From contig JAISQM010000013.1 in the NCBI GenBank assembly GCA_031274195.1, forward strand, positions 1 through 34,489: DNA of 34,489 bases, in the 5' to 3' direction. The notes under the pieces are model-generated. The model did no database searches and was not told the origin of the DNA. It saw nothing but the letters and a program-made list of their open reading frames with translations. A program made the translations under genes and the position numbers. This document shows, one piece after another, positions 26,989 through 34,489 of the stretch. This DNA is from Eubacteriales Family XIII. Incertae Sedis bacterium. GTDB taxonomy: Bacteria; Bacillota; Clostridia; Peptostreptococcales; Anaerovoracaceae. Every line of letters begins with the position of its first letter. Positions within the stretch are counted from its first letter, which is position 1.

Positions 26989-27933
26989 TTGAGTAGTTAC
27001 GATAAAGTGTTGACGCGCGGCACGATCACAAAAGGCATAGCCGGATTCTATTATGTAAAGACCATAGGCGGGCTCTATATGTGCAGAGCCAGAGGTATCT
27101 TTAAGAAGGATGGCGTGACGCCTTTGGTGGGCGACGAGGTGATGATCGAGATTCAGGACGAGGACGAGGGTGTGGTCAGCGAGATTCTGCCGAGGCGCAA
27201 CGCGTTTGTGAGGCCGCCCATCGCGAACATCGACGTATTCATCTCCGTCGTCGCAGCAAAGGATCCCGTCGTGAATCCAGAGGTGCTTGATCGGTTCCTC
27301 GTGACGGCGGAGGTTGCCGGTGTGGATGCCGTCGTCTGTATCAACAAGGCGGATCTGCGGGAGGAGCGATCAGAACGCGGTGACGCGCCGACGGATACCG
27401 AGGCGATATACGCTTCCCTGTATCCCACCGTATTGGTCAGCGCAAAGACGGGCGAGGGCATAGAGAGACTGAAATCTCTCATGCGAGACCGCCGCGCCGC
27501 ATTTGCCGGGCCTTCGGGCGTGGGCAAATCCAGTCTCATAAACCGGTTCCTCGTCGGCGATGATCTGCCGACCGGTACGGTGAGCGAAAAGACGCGAAGG
27601 GGGCGTCATACCACACGGCATGTGGAAATATTCAATACGGATTTTAATGCGGAAATCTACGACACACCCGGCTATACGTCCTTCGAAGGTTGGACGAGCA
27701 ATGGCGCGGGGTGTGGCGAGGATATGAAATTGGATGCGTATTTCCCGGACATTGGGGGTTACGGGGAAGCGTGTCGCTTTGACAATTGCAGACATGTTCA
27801 TGAGCCCGGCTGCGCGGTGACGCAGGCGGCGAAAGACGGAGCAATCGCGGCGACGAGATACGCGTCCTATGTTAAGATGCTGTTGGAGATGGAAAGAAAA
27901 TTGAAGAAAGGGAGTGGAAAGAAAAGTGGCTAA
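26989..27933 (+). CDS. rsgA: Ribosome small-subunit-dependent GTPase A
   Basis: Circularly permuted GTPase: INKAD, GPSGVGKSSLINRF, DTPGYTSF; C-terminal Cys/His CRFDNCRHVHEPGC; TTG start. Confidence 0.94.
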   Translation: MSSYDKVLTRGTITKGIAGFYYVKTIGGLYMCRARGIFKKDGVTPLVGDEVMIEIQDEDEGVVSEILPRRNAFVRPPIANIDVFISVVAAKDPVVNPEVLDRFLVTAEVAGVDAVVCINKADLREERSERGDAPTDTEAIYASLYPTVLVSAKTGEGIERLKSLMRDRRAAFAGPSGVGKSSLINRFLVGDDLPTGTVSEKTRRGRHTTRHVEIFNTDFNAEIYDTPGYTSFEGWTSNGAGCGEDMKLDAYFPDIGGYGEACRFDNCRHVHEPGCAVTQAAKDGAIAATRYASYVKMLLEMERKLKKGSGKKSG

Positions 27934-28591
27934 AATATCAGTATCTATTCTATCTGCGGATTTCTCCGCACTGGGAGACACGCTCAAAACCATAGGGGAC
28001 GGTGGAGCGGATTTTGTGCACATGGACGTGATGGACGGTCGCTTCGTGCCGAATCTCTCCTTTGGGCCGGTCGTGATCGGCAGTCTTGCGGGCAAGACAG
28101 ACCTGCCTTTCGATGTGCATATCATGGCGGAGAATCCGACTGACATGATTGAACAGTATGTTACGGAAAATACAGAATACATCGTCGTACATTACGAAGC
28201 CTGTCCGCATTTGGATAAAACGTTGCGCTCCATCAAGGCATTGGGCGTGAAATGCGGGGTGGCGCTGAACCCCGCGACGCATCCGGCCGTTTTGGACTAC
28301 GTGTTGGATATCACAGATCAGATTCTCGTGATGTCCGTCAATCCGGGCTTCGGCGGACAGTCCTTCATCCCCGGGGTGTTGGATAAAATCAGAATGTACA
28401 GTTCCATGCGTGCGGAATCGGGACTGAGCTATAAAATCTCGGTGGATGGCGGCATCAATCTTGAGAATGTGTCGGATGTCGTCGACGCGGGCGCGGATAT
28501 CATCGTCGTGGGCTCCTCTATCCTGAATGCGCCCGATCCGCTTGCCGCGATCCGCTCGTTTAAGGAGGTAGCAAATGCCCATACCCGATAA
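27926..28591 (+). CDS. rpe: Ribulose-phosphate 3-epimerase
   Basis: KISVSILSADFSALGD, HMDVMDGRFVPNLSFGP, MSVNPGFGGQSFIP, VDGGINLENV; start taken as GTG 27926 (ORF track 27914). Confidence 0.94.
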   Translation: MAKISVSILSADFSALGDTLKTIGDGGADFVHMDVMDGRFVPNLSFGPVVIGSLAGKTDLPFDVHIMAENPTDMIEQYVTENTEYIVVHYEACPHLDKTLRSIKALGVKCGVALNPATHPAVLDYVLDITDQILVMSVNPGFGGQSFIPGVLDKIRMYSSMRAESGLSYKISVDGGINLENVSDVVDAGADIIVVGSSILNAPDPLAAIRSFKEVANAHTR

Positions 28592-29405
28592 AGTCGCGTA
28601 CACACTGTTTGGAATTGATGTCATGTGGTACGGCATCCTTGTGGCGGTGGGAATCGGACTCTCCGTCGCCATCCCCTGCTATCGTGCGCCGAAGCACGGG
28701 ATATCATCAGATAAGTGCCTAAACTACGCCATCATCATCGTGCTCGCCGGCATTGTCGGTGCGAGGCTCTACTACGTCCTGTTCAACCTCTCGTATTACG
28801 GAGCCGATTGGGTGCGGATCTTCCGCGTACGGGAAGGCGGCCTCGCCATACACGGCGGCCTCATCTTCGGCATATTGGCGGCGCTGATCTTGTGTCGTTT
28901 CTGGAAGGACTCCCCATTAAACCTGATGGATCTCTGTTTCGCGTCCGTCCCGCTCGGACAGGCCATCGGACGTTGGGGCAATTATTTCAACTCGGAAGCG
29001 CACGGCGGCCCGACGGATTTGCCGTGGGCCATCACCGTCGACGGCATGAAGGTTCACCCCACTTTTCTCTATGAATCCATCTGGTGTTTCCTGCTGTTCC
29101 TGTTCCTCATTCGCATGGATAACAGACGAAAGTTTTCGGGGCAAATAGTCCTTCTCTATGCGATACTCTACTCCTTCGAGCGTTTCTTTGTCGAAGGACT
29201 GCGCACGGACAGCCTCATGCTCTTCGGCACATTCCGTCAAGCGCAAGCGCTCAGTCTCGCTGTGTTCATCGGGGGAATCATCGCCTATGTCATACTGTAT
29301 AAGCGCGCCAAACAGCGAGGGAATCTCATCAAAAATACGCCGGTCGGCTCGGATGTCGCGGTAAATGAGAACGACAGCGTCGAATCTCCGGGGGACAGCG
29401 TATGA
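28575..29405 (+). CDS. lgt: Prolipoprotein diacylglyceryl transferase
   Basis: MWYGILVAVGIGLSVAI, GGLAIHGGLIFG, GQAIGRWGNYFNSEAHGG. Confidence 0.95.
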   Translation: MPIPDKVAYTLFGIDVMWYGILVAVGIGLSVAIPCYRAPKHGISSDKCLNYAIIIVLAGIVGARLYYVLFNLSYYGADWVRIFRVREGGLAIHGGLIFGILAALILCRFWKDSPLNLMDLCFASVPLGQAIGRWGNYFNSEAHGGPTDLPWAITVDGMKVHPTFLYESIWCFLLFLFLIRMDNRRKFSGQIVLLYAILYSFERFFVEGLRTDSLMLFGTFRQAQALSLAVFIGGIIAYVILYKRAKQRGNLIKNTPVGSDVAVNENDSVESPGDSV

Positions 29406-30493
29406 AGATAGGTATCGTCGGGCTTCCCAACGTGGGCAAAAGCACCCTGTTTAACGCCATCACGCGCGCCGGCGCGGAATCGGCGAATTACCCGTTCTGC
29501 ACCATCGAACCCAACGTGGGCGTCGTCACCGTTCCGGATGAACGGCTCGGCGTTCTTCACGAACTGTATCATTCCAAGAAAACCGTATATACCGCCATCG
29601 AATTTTACGATATCGCCGGCTTGGTTCGCGGCGCGTCCAAAGGCGAGGGGCTCGGCAACAAGTTCCTCGGACACATCCGGGAAGCCGCCGCCATCGTCCA
29701 TGTCGTGCGCTGTTTCGACGACGCGAATGTCGTTCACGTCCACGGCGTGACAGACCCCGCCTCCGACATCGAAACCATCAACCTCGAATTGATTTTTTCC
29801 GATCTGGAGCTGTTGGAGCGGCGAATTGACAAGACGCGAAAGGGACTGAAAGGCGATAAAAGCCTCGGGCGGGAATTGGATTGGCTGATTGAGCTGAAAG
29901 AAGGACTCGAATCCGGAAAACCGGCGAGAGCCTTGGCGTTGAACGACGATGCGAAGGCATTTGCGCGGAGCCTTGATCTTCTGACTTTCAAACCCGTCAT
30001 CTACGCCGCCAACGTATCCGAAGACGAGGCGGGCGCGCAGGCGGACAACGCACATGTGGCGCGGGTGCGCACCATCGCGGAATCGGAAAGTGCAGACGTG
30101 GTCGTCATCTCCGCGAAAGTCGAAGCGGAGTTGGCGGAATTGGACGACGAAGAGCGCGAGGCTTTCATCGAGGAATTGGGCATCGGCGAGTCCGGCTTGA
30201 ACAAATTGGTCAAGGCATCCTATCGCTTGCTCGACCTCATCTCGTTTCTCACCGCCGGCGAACCGGAGGTGAGAGCCTGGACCATTCGGCGCGGTGCAAA
30301 AGCGCCGGAAGCCGCCGGCAAGATACACAGCGATTTTGAAAAGGGATTTATAAGAGCCGAAACCGTCGACTACGGCAGCCTGATCGCCTGCGGGAGCATA
30401 GCCGCCGCGCGGGAGAAAGGTCTCGTCCGTTCGGAAGGCAAGGAGTATGTCGTGAAGGACGGCGACGTAATACACTTCCTGTTCAACGTTTAG
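29402..30493 (+). CDS. ychF: Redox-regulated ATPase YchF (Obg family)
   Basis: [65 protein letters not shown]. Confidence 0.97.
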   Translation: MKIGIVGLPNVGKSTLFNAITRAGAESANYPFCTIEPNVGVVTVPDERLGVLHELYHSKKTVYTAIEFYDIAGLVRGASKGEGLGNKFLGHIREAAAIVHVVRCFDDANVVHVHGVTDPASDIETINLELIFSDLELLERRIDKTRKGLKGDKSLGRELDWLIELKEGLESGKPARALALNDDAKAFARSLDLLTFKPVIYAANVSEDEAGAQADNAHVARVRTIAESESADVVVISAKVEAELAELDDEEREAFIEELGIGESGLNKLVKASYRLLDLISFLTAGEPEVRAWTIRRGAKAPEAAGKIHSDFEKGFIRAETVDYGSLIACGSIAAAREKGLVRSEGKEYVVKDGDVIHFLFNV

Positions 30494-30530
30494 TGGTCGG
30501 TGATTTAGTTTCGATTAGAGTTTTGATCTG

Positions 30531-31670
30531 TCAACCGTGAAGATAGACTTTCGGCAGGCGCTGTCCGAAGCGCGTGGCGACTTCGTAGTTGATCGTGCCG
30601 ACTTGCTCCGCGATTTCGTCGGCCGTGATGGTCTTGTCGCCTTGCGTACCCATCAATACGACTTCATCGTATTCTTTCACGCCGGCGATGTCCGTGACAT
30701 CCGCCATACATTGATCCATGCAGATCGTCCCGACGATGGGCGCGTATGTCCCGCCGACGAGCACCCGTCCTTTGCCCGTGAGTACACGCGGCAGACCGTC
30801 GGCATAACCGAGGGGCAGGGTGGCGATGAGACTCTCCCGCTCCGTAACGAATCGTCGGCCGTAGCTGATGTAAGACCCCGGAGGTACCGTCTTCAGGTAG
30901 ACGATATTGGCTTTGACGCTCATGGCCGGCGTGAGAGGTAGGCGCGCTCTGTCGATATGCGCCGACGGATACAGGCCATACAGCGATATTCCGGGTCGGA
31001 CGGCTTCGAAGCGCGCCTCCGGAATGCTTGCAACGGCCGCGCTGTTTGCGATGGTGCGGTATCCCGGCGTGACACCAAGCTCTCCGATTTTACGTTCAAA
31101 TTCCAACAGTTTTTCGACCTGTGAAAAAGAATAGCCCAAATCCGCGCTATCCGCTGCAGCGAAGTGGGAAAAAAGACCCTTGATGTGAATGTGGGGCAGG
31201 GCGTGAATTGCCGCGACCTGCCTGTGACTTTCCGCATCGCCCAAGAATCCAAGACGCCCCATGCCCGTCTCCACGCCGATGAACACATAGGCTGTGCGAT
31301 CGGGCGTAAACTGCGCGGCTGTCTCGGACAGCAGACGCGCATCCTCAAAGGTCGTAATCAACGGAATAATGCGCAGATCCAACACATCCTTGACATTGCC
31401 CCGAGGCGTGGCTCCAAACAGAACCACAGGCGTTTGTATGCCCGCCGCCCGCAACTCCGCCGCTTCCGACAGAGTCGCGACACCGAGAAATTCGACGCCC
31501 GCCTTGACCAACTCCCATGAAACTTTAACGGCGCCATGTCCGTAAGCGTCGCCCTTCACCGAAGCGATGACCTCGCTGCCCTCAGACAGGGAGCGCAGTC
31601 TCCTATAATTTTGTTTGATCGCGGACAAGTTGATTTCCGTCCACGCCGCTCGTCGTGTTTCGTTGTACAT
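30531..31670 (-). CDS. alr: Alanine racemase
   Basis: AWTEINLSAIKQNYRRL, SVKGDAYGHGAVKVS, catalytic-region ISYGRRFVTERESLIATLPLGYADGLPR, GTICMDQCMADVT. Confidence 0.95.
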   Translation of the reverse strand: MYNETRRAAWTEINLSAIKQNYRRLRSLSEGSEVIASVKGDAYGHGAVKVSWELVKAGVEFLGVATLSEAAELRAAGIQTPVVLFGATPRGNVKDVLDLRIIPLITTFEDARLLSETAAQFTPDRTAYVFIGVETGMGRLGFLGDAESHRQVAAIHALPHIHIKGLFSHFAAADSADLGYSFSQVEKLLEFERKIGELGVTPGYRTIANSAAVASIPEARFEAVRPGISLYGLYPSAHIDRARLPLTPAMSVKANIVYLKTVPPGSYISYGRRFVTERESLIATLPLGYADGLPRVLTGKGRVLVGGTYAPIVGTICMDQCMADVTDIAGVKEYDEVVLMGTQGDKTITADEIAEQVGTINYEVATRFGQRLPKVYLHG

Positions 31671-31680
31671 GATGCTCCCA

Positions 31681-31713
31681 TTATATCATAAATGCCCCGC
31701 ATTTTTGATATAA
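31681..31713. repeat. Hairpin between dltD and alr, close to alr RBS
   Basis: TTATATCATAAATGC-CCC-GCATTTTTGATATAA, 14 of 15 positions pair. Confidence 0.8.
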
Positions 31714-31737
31714 TTCACGGAGCATTTATTGGAGAAT

Positions 31738-33000
31738 TTATTGTTCATCCATTACTTTTTGTTGCCATTCCGCGGAATAATAATAGGAATTGATGTTGTA
31801 CTCCGGGGCCGGCTCGTCATTTTCCAGAAATGGCTTCACGGACCGGTCCATCGCTACCCAACCTCTCCAACCCAAATGAATGGTGTCCTCCATGAAATAT
31901 TTCACGCGTCCTCTCTTCGATAGGTCGAGGATGTTGCGAAAGCCCTGATTGTAGAGCTGTGCCTTGAGTTTTTTCACGAACCGGTCATACATGGCTTGCG
32001 ACAAGCCCGTATAATCCGCCCACCGCTGATTGACCGGCGGAATCACAAAGAGGACATTCACGCGGTTGCGCGCAAATTCATTCAACACGAGCTGTATATC
32101 GCCGTATTCCGGGGATTTGTCGTAGGTCAGATTTTTTTGTTCCCCCTTGAAGGCTTTCAGTTTCGGCTTGATGCGCCAGTTATAGAAGCTGTTTTTGATG
32201 TGGAACATATTGCCTGCCGCGTCTTTTTTTCCGGCCAAAATTGCCGATTTGTCGAGGGCGGTCAGATCGTATCTGTCGGGCAGATCTTTCGTCTGCGCGT
32301 GAATCTCGTCTTCATGATTCTCCGCAAAAAACCATCCGAAGAACGCATCTTCCGCCCGCAGCAGCTTCAGCCGGTTTTCACAGCGCTGCCGCTGTATGGG
32401 ACCAAGTTCCTCGCCCTCCGCGAACCGTTCCAGAATGCCTCTGAGAAAATCGTCGTTTTGGATGAACGTAAACATCAGCATTCGCCGGGCAAAATACGCC
32501 GTCGCTTCGGAATCCTCGTTCGTGTTACAGATCCAATCATAAAATTGAATCGGCGAAAAGAACTCTTCGACAGAGGGCTCGTCTACGCCGCCCTTCTGAA
32601 ACCATTGCGGCGAGATGACAAACACGGCCTTCTTATTCAAAAGCGCCTCGCCCATGGAGTGAATCGACAGAAAGTGTGTGATGGACTGGGTACCGGCGGT
32701 TCCGAGCAGAAAGGGCTTGTAGCCGCGGTCGTACTTTTTCGCGAGGATAGAGGGATGGAACGCGTCAAAGCGCCGCAATTCGGATGAACCGAAGAACGGA
32801 ATATATTTCTCCCGCTCCATGGCTCTGTTCTTGACCGCTTCCCCCTTGAGAATGGAAGTCGACAAAGACGAGGCCGCCCGGTCGAGCCTCGAGTCCGCGA
32901 ATTTACTTTCTCCTATGGGCAGAAAAAAGCAGCTGATCGCCAACAAAACAGCTATACAGAGCGGCAGCACCGCCATGAATACTTTACCCCGTATCTTCAT
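31738..33000 (-). CDS. dltD: D-alanyl-lipoteichoic acid biosynthesis protein DltD
   Basis: Single N-terminal TM, FFGSSELRRFDAFHPS, VFVISPQWFQKGGVD, DTIHLGWRGWVAMDRSVKPFL; ATG 33000 overlaps dltC TGA. Confidence 0.92.
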   Translation of the reverse strand: MKIRGKVFMAVLPLCIAVLLAISCFFLPIGESKFADSRLDRAASSLSTSILKGEAVKNRAMEREKYIPFFGSSELRRFDAFHPSILAKKYDRGYKPFLLGTAGTQSITHFLSIHSMGEALLNKKAVFVISPQWFQKGGVDEPSVEEFFSPIQFYDWICNTNEDSEATAYFARRMLMFTFIQNDDFLRGILERFAEGEELGPIQRQRCENRLKLLRAEDAFFGWFFAENHEDEIHAQTKDLPDRYDLTALDKSAILAGKKDAAGNMFHIKNSFYNWRIKPKLKAFKGEQKNLTYDKSPEYGDIQLVLNEFARNRVNVLFVIPPVNQRWADYTGLSQAMYDRFVKKLKAQLYNQGFRNILDLSKRGRVKYFMEDTIHLGWRGWVAMDRSVKPFLENDEPAPEYNINSYYYSAEWQQKVMDEQ

Positions 33001-33236
33001 GAAATTCTCTGTTCCACCTGTTCTATGATCTGCTTCGGCGTCGTCCATTGCGCACGGTCAAACTCCGTTACAGGTATGCTCACCTTGCAATAGGCCTCCA
33101 AATCCAATAACAATTGGACTGTTCCTATAGAATCCAGCAGTCCTTCCGCAAATAGATCTACATCGAGATTCTCCCGTACCTCGCTTGTGCCCGTGATCTC
33201 CGCGAGAATATCCAATATATTTTCTTTCGTCTCCAT
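32997..33236 (-). CDS. dltC: D-alanyl carrier protein DltC
   Basis: METKENILDILAEITGTSEVRENLDVDLFAEGLLDSIGTVQLLLDLE; phosphopantetheine Ser in LLDSIGT; RBS AGAGGAG before ATG 33236. Confidence 0.92.
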   Translation of the reverse strand: METKENILDILAEITGTSEVRENLDVDLFAEGLLDSIGTVQLLLDLEAYCKVSIPVTEFDRAQWTTPKQIIEQVEQRIS

Positions 33237-33313
33237 TTTTTCTCCTCTACTGTTTACATTTCTATATTCCGCCGCGTTGTCCGCTTTGTCGGAAACGGAG
33301 GGCGAGACAATAT

Positions 33314-34489
33314 TCACCATAGCTCGTTCAAGAATCCCGAAAAGATCAGGAAACCCATACAAATAGCGTGAAAAGTGATCACGCCGGCCAGAACATTTGT
33401 CAACCGGCCTTGCGGGATACGTTCATGGTGTTTTTTCTTATAGCGAAGCCACGCGTCGTTCGTACACATGATCACCGCGTGATACAGCCCGTAGGCGATG
33501 TAGTACCACGTCAATCCATGCCAGACACCCATGAGCAGGAACAGCGCGAAATACGCGATATTCGATGCAACCACGCGGCTTTTGCAGAGCTTCTTCTTCA
33601 GCAACGTCATCAAAAGACGCATGTATACATAGTCCCGAAACCAGAACGATAGGCTCATATGCCAACGATTCCAAAAATCTTTTATATTCCGGCTAAGGAA
33701 CGGTTTATCGAAGTTTGCCGGCGTTTCATAACCCAGCAGATTGCTGACGCCTATCGCAAATTTGCTGTATCCCGCAAAATCGAAAAACAGAAACAGGCTG
33801 TAGACGTACATATACAGCAAAGAGCCCAAGAATGCACTGCCCTCCGTAAGCGTATATTCCTTGATGAGCGGCAGCAATTCCCGTCCGAGCAGGTGACCCA
33901 AAATGTAGTTGTACAGAAAGCCGAGGAAGATATTGTGAATCCCTTTCCCGATCATTTCCGCGTAGCGCTCCGGTATCGGCCGCGCCATCAATTCCGCCTC
34001 AAATCGTCGGTAGCGGTCGATCGGACCGGCTGATATGGTGGGGAAGAACAGCAGGAATTGGACATAGCGCCACAGGCGATATTCCTTGATCAGACCGTCT
34101 CGCATCTCGATGATCACCTGAACGGACTTGAACGTCAGATAGGAGATGCCGAGAAATCCCGCGGCGGACAGTTCCTCAAAGGCGACGGTGGACAATTTCG
34201 CCGCAGCCAACGGAAGGAGCGCCAGAATCACCGCGCCGATAAAGACCGCCGTGCTGTTTCGCTTCCGCCGATACAGGAAATACCCTTGCGAGAGCAACAT
34301 CTGAAAGCCCATATAGGCGAGCAGGGCGATGCCCTGCCGGTAATTGTCGCCGCCAAAACTCATAAAGAGAAAGAACAGCGCAAGCAGACATTGATACCAT
34401 AGTTCGCGTTTTCCCGCCAACAGAAGCAGAGCCGCCGGAATGACGGCGACACCGAAGATGGCAAAATACACAAGGTTTTCATAGGGTGC
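33314..34489 (-). CDS. dltB: D-alanyl-lipoteichoic acid MBOAT acyltransferase DltB (5' end beyond window)
   Basis: Frame stays open to window edge (APYENLVYFAIFG...); MBOAT features FWNRWHMSLSFWFRDYVYMRLL, LMGVWHGLTWYYIAYGLYH. Confidence 0.93.
   Translation of the reverse strand, partial: APYENLVYFAIFGVAVIPAALLLLAGKRELWYQCLLALFFLFMSFGGDNYRQGIALLAYMGFQMLLSQGYFLYRRKRNSTAVFIGAVILALLPLAAAKLSTVAFEELSAAGFLGISYLTFKSVQVIIEMRDGLIKEYRLWRYVQFLLFFPTISAGPIDRYRRFEAELMARPIPERYAEMIGKGIHNIFLGFLYNYILGHLLGRELLPLIKEYTLTEGSAFLGSLLYMYVYSLFLFFDFAGYSKFAIGVSNLLGYETPANFDKPFLSRNIKDFWNRWHMSLSFWFRDYVYMRLLMTLLKKKLCKSRVVASNIAYFALFLLMGVWHGLTWYYIAYGLYHAVIMCTNDAWLRYKKKHHERIPQGRLTNVLAGVITFHAICMGFLIFSGFLNELW

Noticed and set aside
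29285-30475. 396-aa minus-strand ORF opposite ychF
   Set aside because: Fully antisense to a clear YchF gene; composition typical of an antisense frame in GC-rich coding DNA.
1-34489. tRNA, rRNA, prophage or transposase genes
   Set aside because: None recognised on either strand by reading; no transposase, integrase or capsid-like ORF in the track.

Overview
The window reads as a chromosomal segment of a moderately GC-rich, low-GC-lineage Gram-positive bacterium. It looks Clostridia-like from gene content, but this is inference only and no rRNA is present. Left part (about 1-9 kb): a possibly decayed reading frame, an MBL-fold lipoprotein overlapping an AlbA_2/HATPase (RecG-like) protein, a Pr6Pr-like membrane protein, a DUF4854-like lipoprotein, a repeat-rich 567-aa ORF product with a C-terminal TM helix, and a translationally coupled XdhC-DUF1015 pair. 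Middle part (9-18 kb): rpoZ, an amino-acid ABC transporter, a stand-alone LytTR regulator, an AbrB/PIN toxin-antitoxin module flanked by duplicated LytTR-tail sequence, a two-module LRR surface protein with an SPKTG-type anchor, trxA and cls. Right part (18-34.5 kb): tdk-queH-priA-def-fmt-rsmB-stp-prkC-rsgA-rpe-lgt-ychF, then on the minus strand alr and dltD-dltC-dltB (dltB runs off the right edge). The most interesting non-coding signals are: (i) a roughly 125-bp imperfect inverted-repeat element between cls and tdk whose right arm carries the tdk RBS; (ii) a dispersed LytTR-tail repeat in three places, including a 32-bp exact repeat overlapping a near-consensus promoter upstream of trxA; (iii) a GC-rich, hairpin-dense intergenic region with a 54-codon ORF, a 9-G run and a strong terminator. 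No clearly novel multi-gene system could be proven by reading alone.
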